Shown here in pieces: positions 39,481 through 50,946 of a DNA stretch of 64,000 bases; the stretch's first letter is position 1, and each line of letters opens with the position of its first letter. This DNA is from Rotaria sp. Silwood1. Its lineage: Eukaryota > Rotifera > Eurotatoria > Philodinida > Philodinidae. The notes under the pieces were generated by a model, which was given only the letters and a program-made list of their open reading frames with translations, did not search any database and was not told the DNA's origin. The stretch covers positions 75,647 through 139,646 of the forward strand of contig CAJNOP010000540.1 of assembly GCA_905250075.1 (NCBI GenBank), in the 5' to 3' direction. A program made the position numbers and the translations under genes.

Positions 39481-40256
39481 TTGTATTCAGTTAAAACATA
39501 GCGTAGGATCCACGCATCATTGATCTTCTTCGAAATGGCTACTAGGTTGCTTGAAACAAAAAGAAAATAAGTTACTCGATCGAATGATTCCATCCAAAGA
39601 TAAGAATTTTATTAGAGATTTTATCAATATCTATATAAAAAGAATTTGCAAGCAAATATTTTAGTCTTAGAATTGTCTTTCCTTCAATGTAGGAGCATCA
39701 GTCTGATTTCTGTGCAATTCTGTTTGAAGATTCACAGTCGCGAACCATTCAATGTTCATTCCGAAAACATTGAAATAATATCAATCTAATTCAAAGGGTT
39801 TAGATAGCTGATGGTACTGCAGTTTCTAGAGGATTCTTACTTATTTTTTATCCAAACTTATGTTGTATTCGAGAGTGCTTCCATTCCACTAGTATATGTA
39901 GATGAATCGAATAAATATTCGAAGGATAGATGAGAAAACCAGTGGTTCTCTAAATGAATGGCACAATCGGAAACGGAATGAGAAACAAATCGTTCAGCTT
40001 TGCATTTCAATCGGGTACTGTCTATGCATAGTTCTATTCTGGTTATGATCGAACTCCTTCACTGGCTCAGCATTGTTTAGCTTCCTATCTCTTCACTTCA
40101 AATTATAGAAAAAGAAGTCTATGTCTTGTTAGCCATTATCTAATTTCCAACATGATTTCTATATATTTTCTCTTGTTATCTTGTATCAGTGCAATGTCTT
40201 TGACAATTTTCGGTATCTTAGAACGAAACGAATGATACAAACGTAGCATATTTGTA

Positions 40257-40513
40257 GGGTGTGGGTGTGGGTGGATGTGGGGTGTGGGTGTGGGTGAGTG
40301 TGGATGGGGTGTGGGTGTGAGATGTGAGTGTGGGTGGGTGTGGGCGTGGGTGTGGGTGTGGGTGTGCTTGCGATCTTCACTTCCAGAACCACACCCACAC
40401 CCACACCCACACCCACACCCACACCCACATCCATACCCACACCCGCACCCACACCCACACTCACATCACACCCACACCGAAACCCACCCACACCCACCCA
40501 CATACCCACACTC
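40257..40513. repeat. Interstitial telomere-like hairpin 3 (long)
   Basis: About 110 bp of GTGTGGGTG / GGATGTGG variants (40257-40370) is followed by a unique spacer CGATCTTCACTTCCAGAAC and then about 120 bp of CCACACCCACAC variants. Both arms are degenerate TGTGGG-type repeat. The order is G-rich first, then C-rich, as would be made by two chromosome ends joined end to end. Overlapping frames (Val/Gly and His/Thr/Pro runs) are not genes. Confidence 0.85.
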
Positions 40514-40591
40514 GCCACATTCTTTATCTTCACCATACGGAATGAAGTAAAGTAACTCAACTGTATTTCAATTTTTTTTGAAGGTAAAATA

Positions 40592-41626
40592 GAGAATGTT
40601 GCAACTCGTCACGTGACGAGTTGTTTTTTTCAGAAAAAACAGGGCTTTCGTAACACCAAAAATAGCGATATACGAGAAAACAGGGATGTCGTAACGAAAT
40701 TTACAGGGCGATCGTAACGATTAATACAGGGAGTTCGTAACAGTTACAGAGCTTTCGTAATGAAGCAACAGGGAATTCGTAATGAAATATATATTAGTCG
40801 TACCTCATTTACGTACAGAAATTACATGGATTTCGTAACGAATTTTACAGGGCTTTCGTAACAGCTAAAATAGAATTTCTTACGGTATATTTCAAAGGAC
40901 GTAAGAGTGTCAAATCAGGACTGTCGTAACGAATAATACAGGGAAGACGTAGCCGTTCATACAGGGTTACAATGTTGAATAGAGAATCATTGTTAGTGTA
41001 TTAGTATATTTACCAATAATTATCTTACTGAATAGCTGGGTACTGCTCTTATGTAACATAGTGACATCTATAGCTGTGTAAAGACATGAATAATGTACGT
41101 TAAACAGTCAGTTAGGTAGGATACCTGAAAAGCTGCGGACGTTCTGAAAGATGGTACATACTATAGCTATAGTCATCTCACAAAAAATAATGAATATAAA
41201 CATTCTTTCTGTGAAAAGCCTGATTTTTTGTTTCGAAAGCCCTGTAATTATAAATATCCATATGCCATTTGTACAGTGCGATAGCCTTGTAATAACCGTT
41301 ACAATAGCTCTGTAAAATTCGTTACGATAGCCCTGTATTGTCACTTATATTTCTTCAGTAACGTATCTTACGACAGCCCTGTATAAGCGGTTACGATAAC
41401 CCTGCAAAATTCATTACGAAATGCCTGTAATTGAGGACGTGATGTTTTAAAATGGTACATATCAAATCACCACTTACGATCACCCTGTAAAATTCGTTAC
41501 GATAGCCCTGATTTTTTGTTACGAAAGCCCTGATTCTGTCGTTACGAAACGTCTGTTATAGGCTTTCGTACTGTCAATTCGTTATGAAAGCCAGACAAAA
41601 AAAACGTGACGAGTTGCATCTTTCCC
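40592..41626. mobile_element. hAT-like element with mirrored arrays of a 17-bp motif
   Basis: This 1035-bp element is flanked by an exact 8-bp duplication GTAAAATA (40584-40591, 41627-41634). Ends are GAGAATGTTGCAACTCGTCACG and, inverted, GGGAAAGATGCAACTCGTCACG (written here in part: TGCAACTCGTCACG is shared). The left half carries about ten copies of ACAGGGCTTTCGTAACG-like sequence, every 25-45 bp (40640-40965). The right half carries about eleven in inverse orientation, CGTTACGATAGCCCTGT-like (41236-41600). The middle (40970-41230) has none. No transposase. Subterminal motif arrays are known binding sites for hAT transposases, which is the simplest reading. Confidence 0.85.
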
Positions 41627-42014
41627 GTAAAATAAATACAGATTGCCATTTCTATGCTGTTCTTCTCAAATAAATGCTGGTTGGATGAGAGTTAAAGAAC
41701 AGTAGAAAAACGAGACAGAAACGAAACATTAGGCGTCCCTATGCTGCAAAAATAATAATCAAATCATGTTAAAACAAACAGGTGACGTATTTATATTAAA
41801 AAAGAAATTCTATTCAACAACAAACCATCATTGAATATTCCCAGTAACGTTTGGGAATGAATTATTTCGCATCAGTGAGTAAATAATTAGGAACCTACTT
41901 TGTACGTTTATTCGTAGTACCGTCTCTTTACGATTTTTCTCGTAAAAACTGGTAGTATGCCAACGATATCTTGGATGTAGCGCTCAAGATTCTCAGTTCC
42001 AATTGTAAATGATT

Positions 42015-42714
42015 CAGCAGTGTCACATATCCAGCAAATCGGGCATGCTGGAGAAGTATAGGGAGATGCTGGAGATGCCGCATCTCGTGTAGACACAGTA
42101 TTTCCTGGGGAGATGTTGAAAGATACAGCATCGCTCAGATGAGTCCTAGATTAAAAATCAAAAAAAAAATTTCATCGGAAGAACTGGGATATGCCGATGG
42201 GGGAGATGCCGCATCTTCCGCCGGAGTCCTAGGCTAAAAAATAAAAAAAAAATTTCATCGGGAGAAGTGAGAGATACCGACGCGGGAGATGCCGTATCTC
42301 CCGCACTTCTCCACAGGAAGATGCGGCATCTCCCGCATCGGCATTTCCCAGCATCTCCTGATGAATTTTGTTTTTTGATTTTTAGCCTAGGACCCCAGCG
42401 GGAGACGCGTCTCCATAGGGAGATGCCGCATCTCGTATGGAGACGCGGCATCTCCCGCATTTCTCTTAGTGAGGGTGAGGAAGAGACACACACAACACAT
42501 CTCTCTGAGTGAGGGTGAGGGAAAGACACACACAATACATCTCTCTGAGTGAGGGTGAGGGACACGGCACATCTTTCTGACTGAGGGTGAGGGCGGAGCG
42601 GATATGTGACATCTCTCGCATCTCTCTACACTTCTCCCAGATCTCCTTATACTTCTCTTGCATCTCCCTACACTTCTCCAGCATGCCCGATATTCTCGAT
42701 ATGTGACACCACTC
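42015..42714. mobile_element. hAT-like element with GATGCCGCATC palindromes and a minisatellite
   Basis: Exact 8-bp duplication AAATGATT (42007-42014, 42715-42722). The ends CAGCAGTGTCACATATC and inverted GAGTGGTGTCACATATC continue to GGGCATGCTGGAGAAGT in both arms. Inside are many GGGAGATGCCGCATCTCC palindromes, a direct repeat CATCGG-GAAG...CCTAGGCTAAAAA, and about three and a half copies of a 38-bp minisatellite (AGTGAGGGTGAGG...CACACAC...CATCTCTCTG, 42466-42600). Long open frames here, one with a CPIC-xx-C stretch, are products of the repeat. The spacer 42715-43923 beyond holds no gene I can support. Confidence 0.85.
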
Positions 42715-43923
42715 AAATGATTGTAGAGTGTTTTCTGCTCAAATTCGACACTTATCGTTAGAAAGAACTCTAATTCATCGAGAAAAAAAAATTCCAGAAT
42801 ATAATTTATTGCTACAAATTTTAGCAATGCCATCTATAGTTAAAAGTGTATCTCAGAATTGAGTCGGGATGTGAATGTTTATGTAAACATTCCTCTCAAT
42901 AACACCCACACCCAACTCTATTAAAAAGCCTTCTGTGAATCATCTGGTATCTGTATAGATCCTCTAGAAATCTCTAACGCACATTTTGCTCATTAGTTTT
43001 GGAAGAAGCCATTGGATTAAACTAAAAAATTTTTCTAACTCGACAAGTTTTCGCACCATAAACATGGTCACTGAAAAATAGAATTTGGTGTGGAGTTGAT
43101 AGTTTGCCGTTTGTTGATCTTTTTCTAGCTCGGATTCAGATAAATCTCTAAATTTAAAATAAGAAAAATTTTTCTTCTCAACACAATTTATTTGGAGCTG
43201 AAACTCAAAGCTAGCTCAATCTAGCCAGGAATCCCTATTGAGATCTACAATGAGCTACCTCTATCTAGCAAATAGCACAGTTCCATTCATTCCACATATG
43301 TAGAACTCGCGATTCCAACATCCATAATGTCATATATCGTGGATTGGAATGGTCAGATATTATAAGGAACTACACCTGGCTGGATTTGAATTGAGAAATC
43401 TTCAATCCATGGGAGAAGGAGTAAACAACGACTTAATTCGTCCTCATCTTTTGACCTAGGAAGAAAATCTAGCTTCAACATAAGGAGAATCAAGTTCAAA
43501 AGTGTAACTGAAGTGATGAGAAAAACCTAATGTGTGCTTTGTAAGTCACAATGACTAATTGAGGTGAGAACTATCACAAAAAAATGACATGACACATTGT
43601 ATTCCACGTACGAAACCAAAGCTTCTTTGTGAAATTGTTCAATCGTAATCTTATCATTCGAGTCAAGAGTAAAACGCCTTAAAATCTATATATATATATA
43701 TAGCATGTGTGGGAAATGGATTGACATCAAACTATTGATATATTAATGTGATTTTAGCCTATTTTAGCTCTATCCGAAAACGACTCCAACCAGTAGCGAA
43801 ACAAAAATTAGTTCTACCTCTAAACTTAGATATTATCTTAATCGTGAACTAAACGTGAAATATATTTTCGTATTACTTTTAGATTAAAATACGCTTCAAC
43901 CGTATCATTATTGATTCATAAGC

Positions 43924-46900
43924 ATGGCATCGAGTAATACAGGTACGAAACTAACCTTCAAACAAGAAAAATAAATAAATCAACTATCTGATCTCTTGTG
44001 TGACATCCTCTAACTATTTTTCCTATTCACATGCACTCCCTTGCTCACACACTTACTGTCTTCGACACGTCCATGCTGCACAATAGTGTAAAAAAGTCTC
44101 CCTTGAATACAATTTTTTTTGACTCTTTGCCAATCAACTGCATCATGTGAAATACAATTGAAATTTTACTAACGATGATGCAGAAAAATGAAAGAAACCG
44201 AGAAAAGACGTGAACTTGTATTTGCATGGAGTTTGGGTTCATAATATATTGTACGGTGCTGAAAGCTAGCGCTAATCTCTCTAAACAGTATACAGACTGA
44301 TTCAGAAGCATGTCTAATTCATGAAATCAGAGATACAAAAGAATTTCGTTTAAATGAGTATTGTGATCATTTTCATTAAAACTAAAATTTTAGAAATTAG
44401 ATTATTTAGAAAAAGTCAAAGTTATTCTATTCTTGCATCATCCTTCCCATTCAATAACTTTAATTTTATAACGATACACAAAAATATTCTATTCATTTCC
44501 TTATATTACGTTTTTAATCTAAATCACCTAATTTTTATCACTTATGAGATGAGTCAATTTAACAATTTTCTTTTGAGTGAAAAATGGCTTTCATTGATAA
44601 TTGTACTGTAATTTACATGAAATAACACCGTTATCTTTTGAAAATAAATGATGAATAATGATTCATTTAAATTTTATATGTACCTTAGTACTTACGCATT
44701 CAGTTTTTACGAAAACAGAGGATGTAAAGATAAGAAGTCTGTTGTGTCCTGCCGTTTCGTAGCAGAAATAGTTAAATTTCAAGCTTCGTCTATGTGCGCT
44801 TTATCGTCTGCGTAAAGCAAAATTCACTAGGAAACTTTTTGAAGGACAATACGTCTGAACTGTTTAAAGATTCAAGTAAAATTTCTATGCATATATGCGT
44901 CAGAGAGTTAGGTAGTAAAAAAAAACTACCCAAATATATTTTCATATCACGATTTCGATGTAATTAATATGTTTTTTGAGAACATTAATTTGATATGTAA
45001 TCCATTATTTACAACACTAAAAAGTTCGAAAATGATCGATGACGTTAGAAAACACGCAGGAATGTGTCCGTTTCGTCATCAGAGTTTCATCTTCTTTTGC
45101 CATATTAGTCATCATTTTACTGTGGAAAAATTTCAATCCGAATGGTGTAAAATACATGTTTTTTCTCAACATTCTCTCACAATCTTCATTAGAGCTAGTG
45201 AGCAATATTTGCATTGTTACTCTTCTTTTATTCGATTCTAGTAGCTGTAAATTGTGCTAATAATTGTTTTAATGAAGCTGAGATTTGGTGCAAGAAGTGC
45301 GAAATTAGTTATTGTTTGGACTGTAGCAATATTGTTCATGCACCAGCAGCAATAAGAACACATGAAAGAGTATTCATCAACCAAAAATCTTCGCGACAAT
45401 TGCGATGCGTAATACATCCGAATGAAAACCCGAAGTATTGGTGTTGCAGCTGTAAAGAAGTGGTCGGCTGTGACTGTCAGTTGTCTGTTCACCGTGATCA
45501 CAAGATGTCATCGATTATTGAAATTGCAAAAGACGTAGAGAAAAAGGTCAGTACATAATTGTGTGTACGTTTCGTTTCATTAATCTACAGTGGACGCCAA
45601 AAGTCTCGCGCCACTTTTTTTGTTTTGGTTCGCATTTCAAAAATACACGACATAGATTCAATTTTCTTTTATCTTCGGATAGCGGAGCTCAAGTACTATA
45701 TGTATGTATATGTTTGAAATGAATAACCCTTGAATCGAAAACACAGGAGAAAAAAACAAACTTCAGTACTGCGACAAAAACTACCCAAAAATAGACAAAA
45801 TGGGATGGTTGTTATCAGTTTTAGAAGTTCCACTAAAGTTGAAGTAATACGAAAATCGAGTAAGGTTTTGTTTGATATTTTTACATGAGTCGATAGATCT
45901 CGAAGAGCTCTACAAAACTGTCTATATTATAATTTTTAGAACCCATTTTTTGGGACAAAAAATTACAAGAAAATCGTATTTTTATGCTTTTCTGGTATAA
46001 AAAAAAAATTCTCGACTTTTCATAGAGAACAAATAAAACATGCGATTATTTTGTATTTTTTTTTTGTCCCAGAAAAGGATTCATAAAATTTTTAATATAG
46101 ACAGCTTTGTAGAGCTCTTCGAGATCTATTGACTCATGTAAAAATATCAAACAAAATCTTATTCGATTTTCGCATTACTGGCATCTTACTCAAAATCATA
46201 ACAGCCAAATCAGCTTGTGTTTTTTTATGTACTTAGTTTTTGTCGTAGTACTGAAGTTTTTTTTTTTTCTTGTATTTCAGATTCAATGATTATTCATTTC
46301 AAACATATACATACATATAGTACTCGAGCTCTGCTATTCGAAGATAAAAAGAAAATTGAATATATGTCGTGTAGTTTTGAAATGCGGACCAAAACAAAAA
46401 GTGGTGCGAGACTTTTGGCGTCCACTGTACTTTTCTTGAACTTCAGATGAAGGATCATCTTGAAAACACACAATCAGCTTTAAAGAAAACTTTGACAAGT
46501 GCACAACAAATGATCAATTCGACTGGAAATATTAACAAAGAGAGAATCACTGAAGTCTTTACATCCATACGTACAGCAGTTGATCAACGCGAGATTGAGC
46601 TACAACAAAGGATTGATGAGATAGAAAGAACAAATAAGACACTTATTGAAAGCTATCAAAATGAACTGATCTGCAAAAAGCAGAGACTCGATCAACGTGG
46701 AAAACAATTCGAGGAGATTCTTTTGGCTAATGACCACGAAACGCTATTAGGAGCGAAGAAAACATTGACCGAAAACATCAACCGAATTGCGAAAGAACTG
46801 AAAAACTTGAAACTTCCTATCACAACCGAGTACAATATCGACAGCATCAACGAATTACCAAAAGCTGTGAATTATGTTCTCAATCTTGCGAGCATCACGA

Positions 46901-46998
46901 AGAGACCAGGTAATTCGCCTATCAGCGCTCGCCTATGTAATGATACCGGATTTAACACTTTGAGAACTGTTACATCAAAAACCTTTTTTCATTTGTGA
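43924..46998 (+). CDS. B-box zinc finger / coiled-coil protein (TRIM-like without RING)
   Basis: Proposed exons are 43924-43942 (MASSNT), 45242-45546 and 46447-46998, giving 291 residues with matching phases; exon 1 is the least certain. Exon 2 holds two B-box-like zinc modules: C-NEAEIWCKKCEISYCLDC...H and CVIHPNENPKYWCCSCKEVVGCDC-H-DH (second one classical). Exon 3 is a long coiled coil (heptads from KDHLENTQSALKK to about NRIAKELKNLK). B-box plus coiled coil is the core of TRIM proteins, but no RING or C-terminal SPRY/NHL is seen. Near the end a GTAATT donor after KRP (46909) might splice to a lost or distant exon. Otherwise it ends at TGA 46996. The B-box/coiled-coil pair suggests a self-associating adaptor; function unknown. 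Confidence 0.7.
45586..46429. mobile_element. Tc1/mariner-like non-autonomous element in B-box intron 2
   Basis: The inverted ends TACAGTGGACGCCAAAAGTC and GACTTTTGGCGTCCACTGTA include the TA target. The match continues about 60 bp inwards (CGCGCCACTTTTTTTGTTTTGG / CCAAAACAAAAAGTGGTGCG). The interior is a second foldback with GAGCTCTACAAAACT and AGTTTTGTAGAGCTC-like words around 45905 and 46100. It fills the intron 45547-46446 almost exactly, leaving about 17 bp before exon 3 and so providing most of the acceptor region. No transposase ORF. Confidence 0.85.
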
Positions 46999-48032
46999 AA
47001 TATTCGACAGATTTGAGTAGAGAATCTACCAGAAAGAGTATTATAAGTCCCTGTATATTGATACTATGATTGCAATCTTTTTTAGGTCACTGTGAAACGT
47101 ACAGGTGTCAGTAATAAATACAAAATTACGTTTAGCATGAATGAGAATTGCGGATCATGTTGAACAAATGAGTTACTGACTTACTTACTTCCTGATGCTG
47201 TGTCCTCTAGAATAAATTGAAGTAAAATAATTGAATACGCTCGACAGAATAGGGAGTTCTATCTTTGTTTTGATAATTGTTTTCAAGTTATTAAGGATGA
47301 CGAGAAATACTAGCATTGCTATAAAAGCAACAAACAGGTGATTTTGAGCCTAATGACAGATGATTCGTTGTGTTGAATGATGAATGGATAATAAGAATGC
47401 GCGTGAACGTGTAGGTGACTGCCTAGGAAAGTGATTGAAAGGTTGATATTGATCGACGTAGATATCCTACTATTTTTCCTAAGAAAAACTAATATAATAG
47501 TAGATGAGGACAGTTACTGTAACTGCCCAATCATCCGGTAATGAATAATGCAAAATAGATGAGTTTCATTCATTTCGGTCAAGCATCGATTGATACAAAT
47601 ATTTCGACTCTGAGTAATAACCAATCAAACATTACAGAGAATTCTTTTCTTTTTGAAAAATAGACTATCTCAGAAGAGATCATACTAAAATAAGAGTTTA
47701 GATTGTGAAATCAATAGTTTTATCTTTATTAAATTGTATGTATTTCTATTTTCCATTGCAATTATGTCTTTAGAATACAAAGATGAGGTTAAGGAAGAAA
47801 TAAAAAAGGATTATTGCTCGATGACATACTAAGATGGAAAAAACTGATGTTTAGATTGTCAAACATAGCCATGAATTATTTTCGTTATCTTACATGACGA
47901 TATAATATATTTCAGCTATTTCTGACAATTTTACACATTTCAGCTTTTAAATAGAATGATAGTAATATTTTTCCGTTTATAGATCAATCCTATTTAAAGG
48001 GAAGTGCAAGGTGCAGGAAATTCCAATTGACT
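46999..48032. other. Intergenic spacer
   Basis: AT-rich sequence following the B-box gene, with no supported ORF. It ends with the left 8-bp duplication (48025-48032) of the composite element. Confidence 0.45.
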
Positions 48033-48135
48033 CAGAGGCGGCGGAACGTTTCCAAATCAGGTGAGGCTCAGTAAAAAACTTTTTTTTATTATCCTAAGTA
48101 ACTTTTTTCTTCTATCAATGTCTTCGTTGACGAAA

Positions 48136-48206
48136 GGGTGTGGATGTAGGTGGGTGTTGGCTTTGGTTTATTTTCTTTTCTTCTTCGACATCCACACCAA
48201 CACCCC
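48136..48206. repeat. Interstitial telomere-like hairpin 4
   Basis: GGGTGTGGATGTAGGTGGGTG, a T-rich spacer, then CATCCACACCAACACCCC. G-first, C-last. It lies 100 bp inside the left end of the composite hAT-like element. Confidence 0.7.
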
Positions 48207-48473
48207 AAAGGGAAAACGGCAGATTTCAACTCTTTGGAGTCCCTTGTAACCTCATGCAACCCATGAAGTCCCATGGAATGCCGAAATATTTTCGATTTCC
48301 CTGCAAAACCCCTTTATAAAAATTAGAAACAGTTATTTTTTAATTTTTTTTGTCGATGATTATATCAGATAGGATAGAAATAATTGAGGAGATGGGTCGC
48401 ATAGGTATCTGGAGAGTGTGGGTCACGTTGGACAGAAAAAAGGGATCGAAAGCAATTGCCAGGTGCCAAATCG

Positions 48474-48975
48474 CTATTGGGTCGAGACTATGTGCATTAT
48501 GTAGGCTCTAATGAGCTATGAATACTCCAAAAAAGACTTGTGTTTCTTGCTTATTTCTATGAAGATATTTGATTTTTACAGCAATTTTCAGCAGAACACC
48601 GTGGTCTTTGTCAGATTTACTTGGAAAATCAACTTTCAAATTTCGATTTGAAAGTTTGTGCAGAGAAGGGTTTCAATCAGACTAGTTTGTTCTGATGGTT
48701 TCAGATTTTTGGGTTCCTTCTCTCTTGAGATACGAGTGTAAGAAAAAGTACTTTTTTTTCACATTACTTAAAGCACAAAATGTTAAGTGTTCATATTTAA
48801 AGATAGGAGCAACCAAGAAATTTGAGAATTTCAGAATGAACCAGTCTTATTGAGACCTTTCTCTGCTCAAAGTTTCAAGTCGAAATTCGAAAGTCGATTT
48901 TTCAGTGAGCTTGAGAGAGACCATGACGGTGTGCTAAAAAATGTCATAAAAGTAAAAAATCTCGACAAGGGTTCA
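48474..48975. repeat. Foldback family A, decayed copy 4
   Basis: GGGTCGAGACTATGTGCATT, GTAGGCTCTAATGAGCTATG and AATACTCC parallel the family A arm (TTTGAGTCGAGC...GTAGGCTCTAATGATCTATGAATACT). The inverse arm after about 48800 is recognisable (GAAAGTCGATTTTTCAGTG, GACCATGACGG). Termini are lost. Confidence 0.55.
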
Positions 48976-49438
48976 GTGGCGCATCTTTGAGGATCTATTG
49001 AAGATAGATGATGATACGTTCTATCAAAAGATAGATTAAAACTTCCATTTGAACTCCGTCAAAATCCAGCAAATGAACTACATTATGGATCAGTGACTAT
49101 TTTTTACCATACTGATTGGAAGTTTTTGATCTTATTATAGCCTAAAGAGCTTCAAGAAGTCCGGACGGTCTGTAATATATAGTAAATACATAACACTGTA
49201 CACGTATTTGATGACTACAAAATATAAGTAGATCATCAATTAAAAATATAAATTTTACTTATATGGTCTAATTAATGATATTCACCTATTTTACGTACTT
49301 TGTGGTACCTGATATTTAATGCATACTCGCTATAGAGCGACATCCAAGATTCTCTTAAATCAGGACCATAGTAGCTTCAATGCTAGCTACGATATGGGTT
49401 TGAATCTCGAAAATTGATTTTGTCGCCTGGCTGTCCAC

Positions 49439-49488
49439 TGTGTGGGTGTGGATGTGGACCGTTGATTTTGCTTTCACACCCACACCAT
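49439..49488. repeat. Interstitial telomere-like hairpin 5
   Basis: TGTGTGGGTGTGGATGTGG, a short spacer, then CACACCCACACC. G-first, C-last, in the same composite element as hairpin 4. A single C-rich half (TCCACACCCACAC) also occurs at about 49883-49896. Confidence 0.7.
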
Positions 49489-50480
49489 TACTAACTGATT
49501 TACTTATTGTTTTTTCACAGGTTTCAGCTATTGAATAATTATAGGTTTTGTTTTCATTTTTGTTTCCATTAACATTTATCTTTTTTAATTTGATTATCAA
49601 CCTAAAATACAAGCTATTGACAGTAGTCTGGTAATCCTTTTTTTAAGATCGAAATTACTAAGTACTATGCACACCGCTTGTGTGAATGCTTACATCACAT
49701 TTTATAGTAGTACCGTGGTCGTTCACTGTGCATTATAGAGCATTGAACAGGAAACATTCGTATGATAAAAGAGACTGAAGGATTCTCAAATAATTCTACC
49801 GTTTTTTAGATCTTGAAAATATCTTGGAGTTCCTCGGAATCATATGGAACCCAGGAATCCCGGAATCTGTTATTTCCCCTGTGTCCACACCCACACTCTG
49901 TTAGGACTGTGCTTTCACTCAATATAGAGACATGAGTGATACATCACGAAGATGAAGATAAACGCTTGAATACAAATAGCTCTGACATTGACTGCATTAT
50001 TCTATAATCGTTTTGGTTTGTACAACACTCTATGTGAATAAAACAAAGATGTTGTGACGAATTATGACGGCATAGATAGTAGGCTTTATTACCGTCTCGG
50101 TTTTTAAGTTTTGCTTCCTCGTTATATATAGATAAACGCGTAAAAAGTGTCAATATCTTAAATAATTTAAGGTTGATCTAGCCAAATAATATCAGATTCG
50201 AATTTGACCCATCCTTGAAATTCTAATTCTGGTGAGGCTCAGCTTAATAGTGCCCATTTCTGGTGAGGCTCAAGCCTATATGTTCCGCCGTCTATGATCA
50301 CAACATATGAATAAATATATTAGAAGTTCGGATCTTCGCACTGAAATAATATTCATTTGATAAGTCTAAACCATCGTGCAAAAAAATATCGTATTCATAA
50401 TTTGGGTAAGGCTGAGCCTCCAGACACCAAATTCGGGTGAGGCTCATGCCTCACCCAGCCTCCAGCTTCCGTCGCCTATG

Positions 50481-50946
50481 AATTGACTGCATGTATTTCT
50501 TATTTACGTAAATATATAGTTGGATAGAATTTGGTGAATTAATTATAAATGTGCGGTTTTCATTTCAATTGAGTCAGTATGTAGCGAAAAACAACTTTAA
50601 AGCATACAATTATTGATAAGGCCCAATGCAAATACAAAAAACTATGTCATGGTTTTCTTTTCAAAAATTGTCAAATGTTTCTAAATGTTATTTCTTAAAC
50701 GAGCTGGAAGTATTCGATTCTGATTTAACACCAAAAAAAGGAATAGAGCAATACTATTTCGTTGAAATTGAAATTAATAAAAATGAAAAAAGAATATTCT
50801 ATTCAGATAGCTTGAACATATATCCTTGAACAAAATTTGTACCATTCTAATTGTATTTCATATTGCACTCATTTAGTAACAAGTCAGTACTAATTGCAAA
50901 GATGGCTTACGTACTTTACTTCATGAGCATCTATGATAAATTACTA
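50481..50946. other. Spacer between two elements
   Basis: One short frame (50626-50829, 67 codons) starts with ATG but has no recognisable domain, and I do not call it. The TA target of the next element is at 50945-50946. Confidence 0.4.

Larger units (their letters stand above)
48033..50480. mobile_element. 2.4-kb hAT-like composite element
   Basis: Exact 8-bp duplication AATTGACT (48025-48032, 50481-50488). Ends are CAGAGGCGGCGGAA and inverted CATAGGCGACGGAA, both followed by GGTGAGGC(T/A)CA words. Near the right side, further copies of GGTGAGGCTCA and an internal TTCCGCCGTCTATG (about 50283-50296) suggest a second insertion or partial duplication of the end. It contains two telomere-like hairpins and a foldback-A relic. 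No transposase frame longer than about 85 codons is present, so it is non-autonomous and a nest of elements. Confidence 0.75.

Noticed and set aside
40186..40560. Overlapping frames of Val/Gly and His/Thr/Pro repeats (also 63288-63621 and 36484-36891)
   Set aside because: They are translations of the TGTGGG-type repeat in every frame and strand, without splice sites or domains.
40640..41600. CRISPR-like array of regularly spaced repeats
   Set aside because: Repeats are degenerate, mirrored between halves, spacers are irregular, the host is a eukaryote, and an 8-bp target duplication marks a transposable element.
41908..42131. Cys-containing frame (CPIC-WICD) that resembles part of a RING finger
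   Set aside because: It lies across the end of the 42015-42714 element and its target duplication, has only one cysteine pair group and no further zinc ligands.
42158..42833. Long minus-strand frames of 72-148 codons rich in Ser/Arg/Pro
   Set aside because: They are read from the minisatellite and palindromes of the same element, in several frames at once.
50626..50829. 67-codon frame after the composite element
   Set aside because: Starts with ATG but has no recognisable domain, no neighbouring exon that fits and ordinary AT-rich composition.
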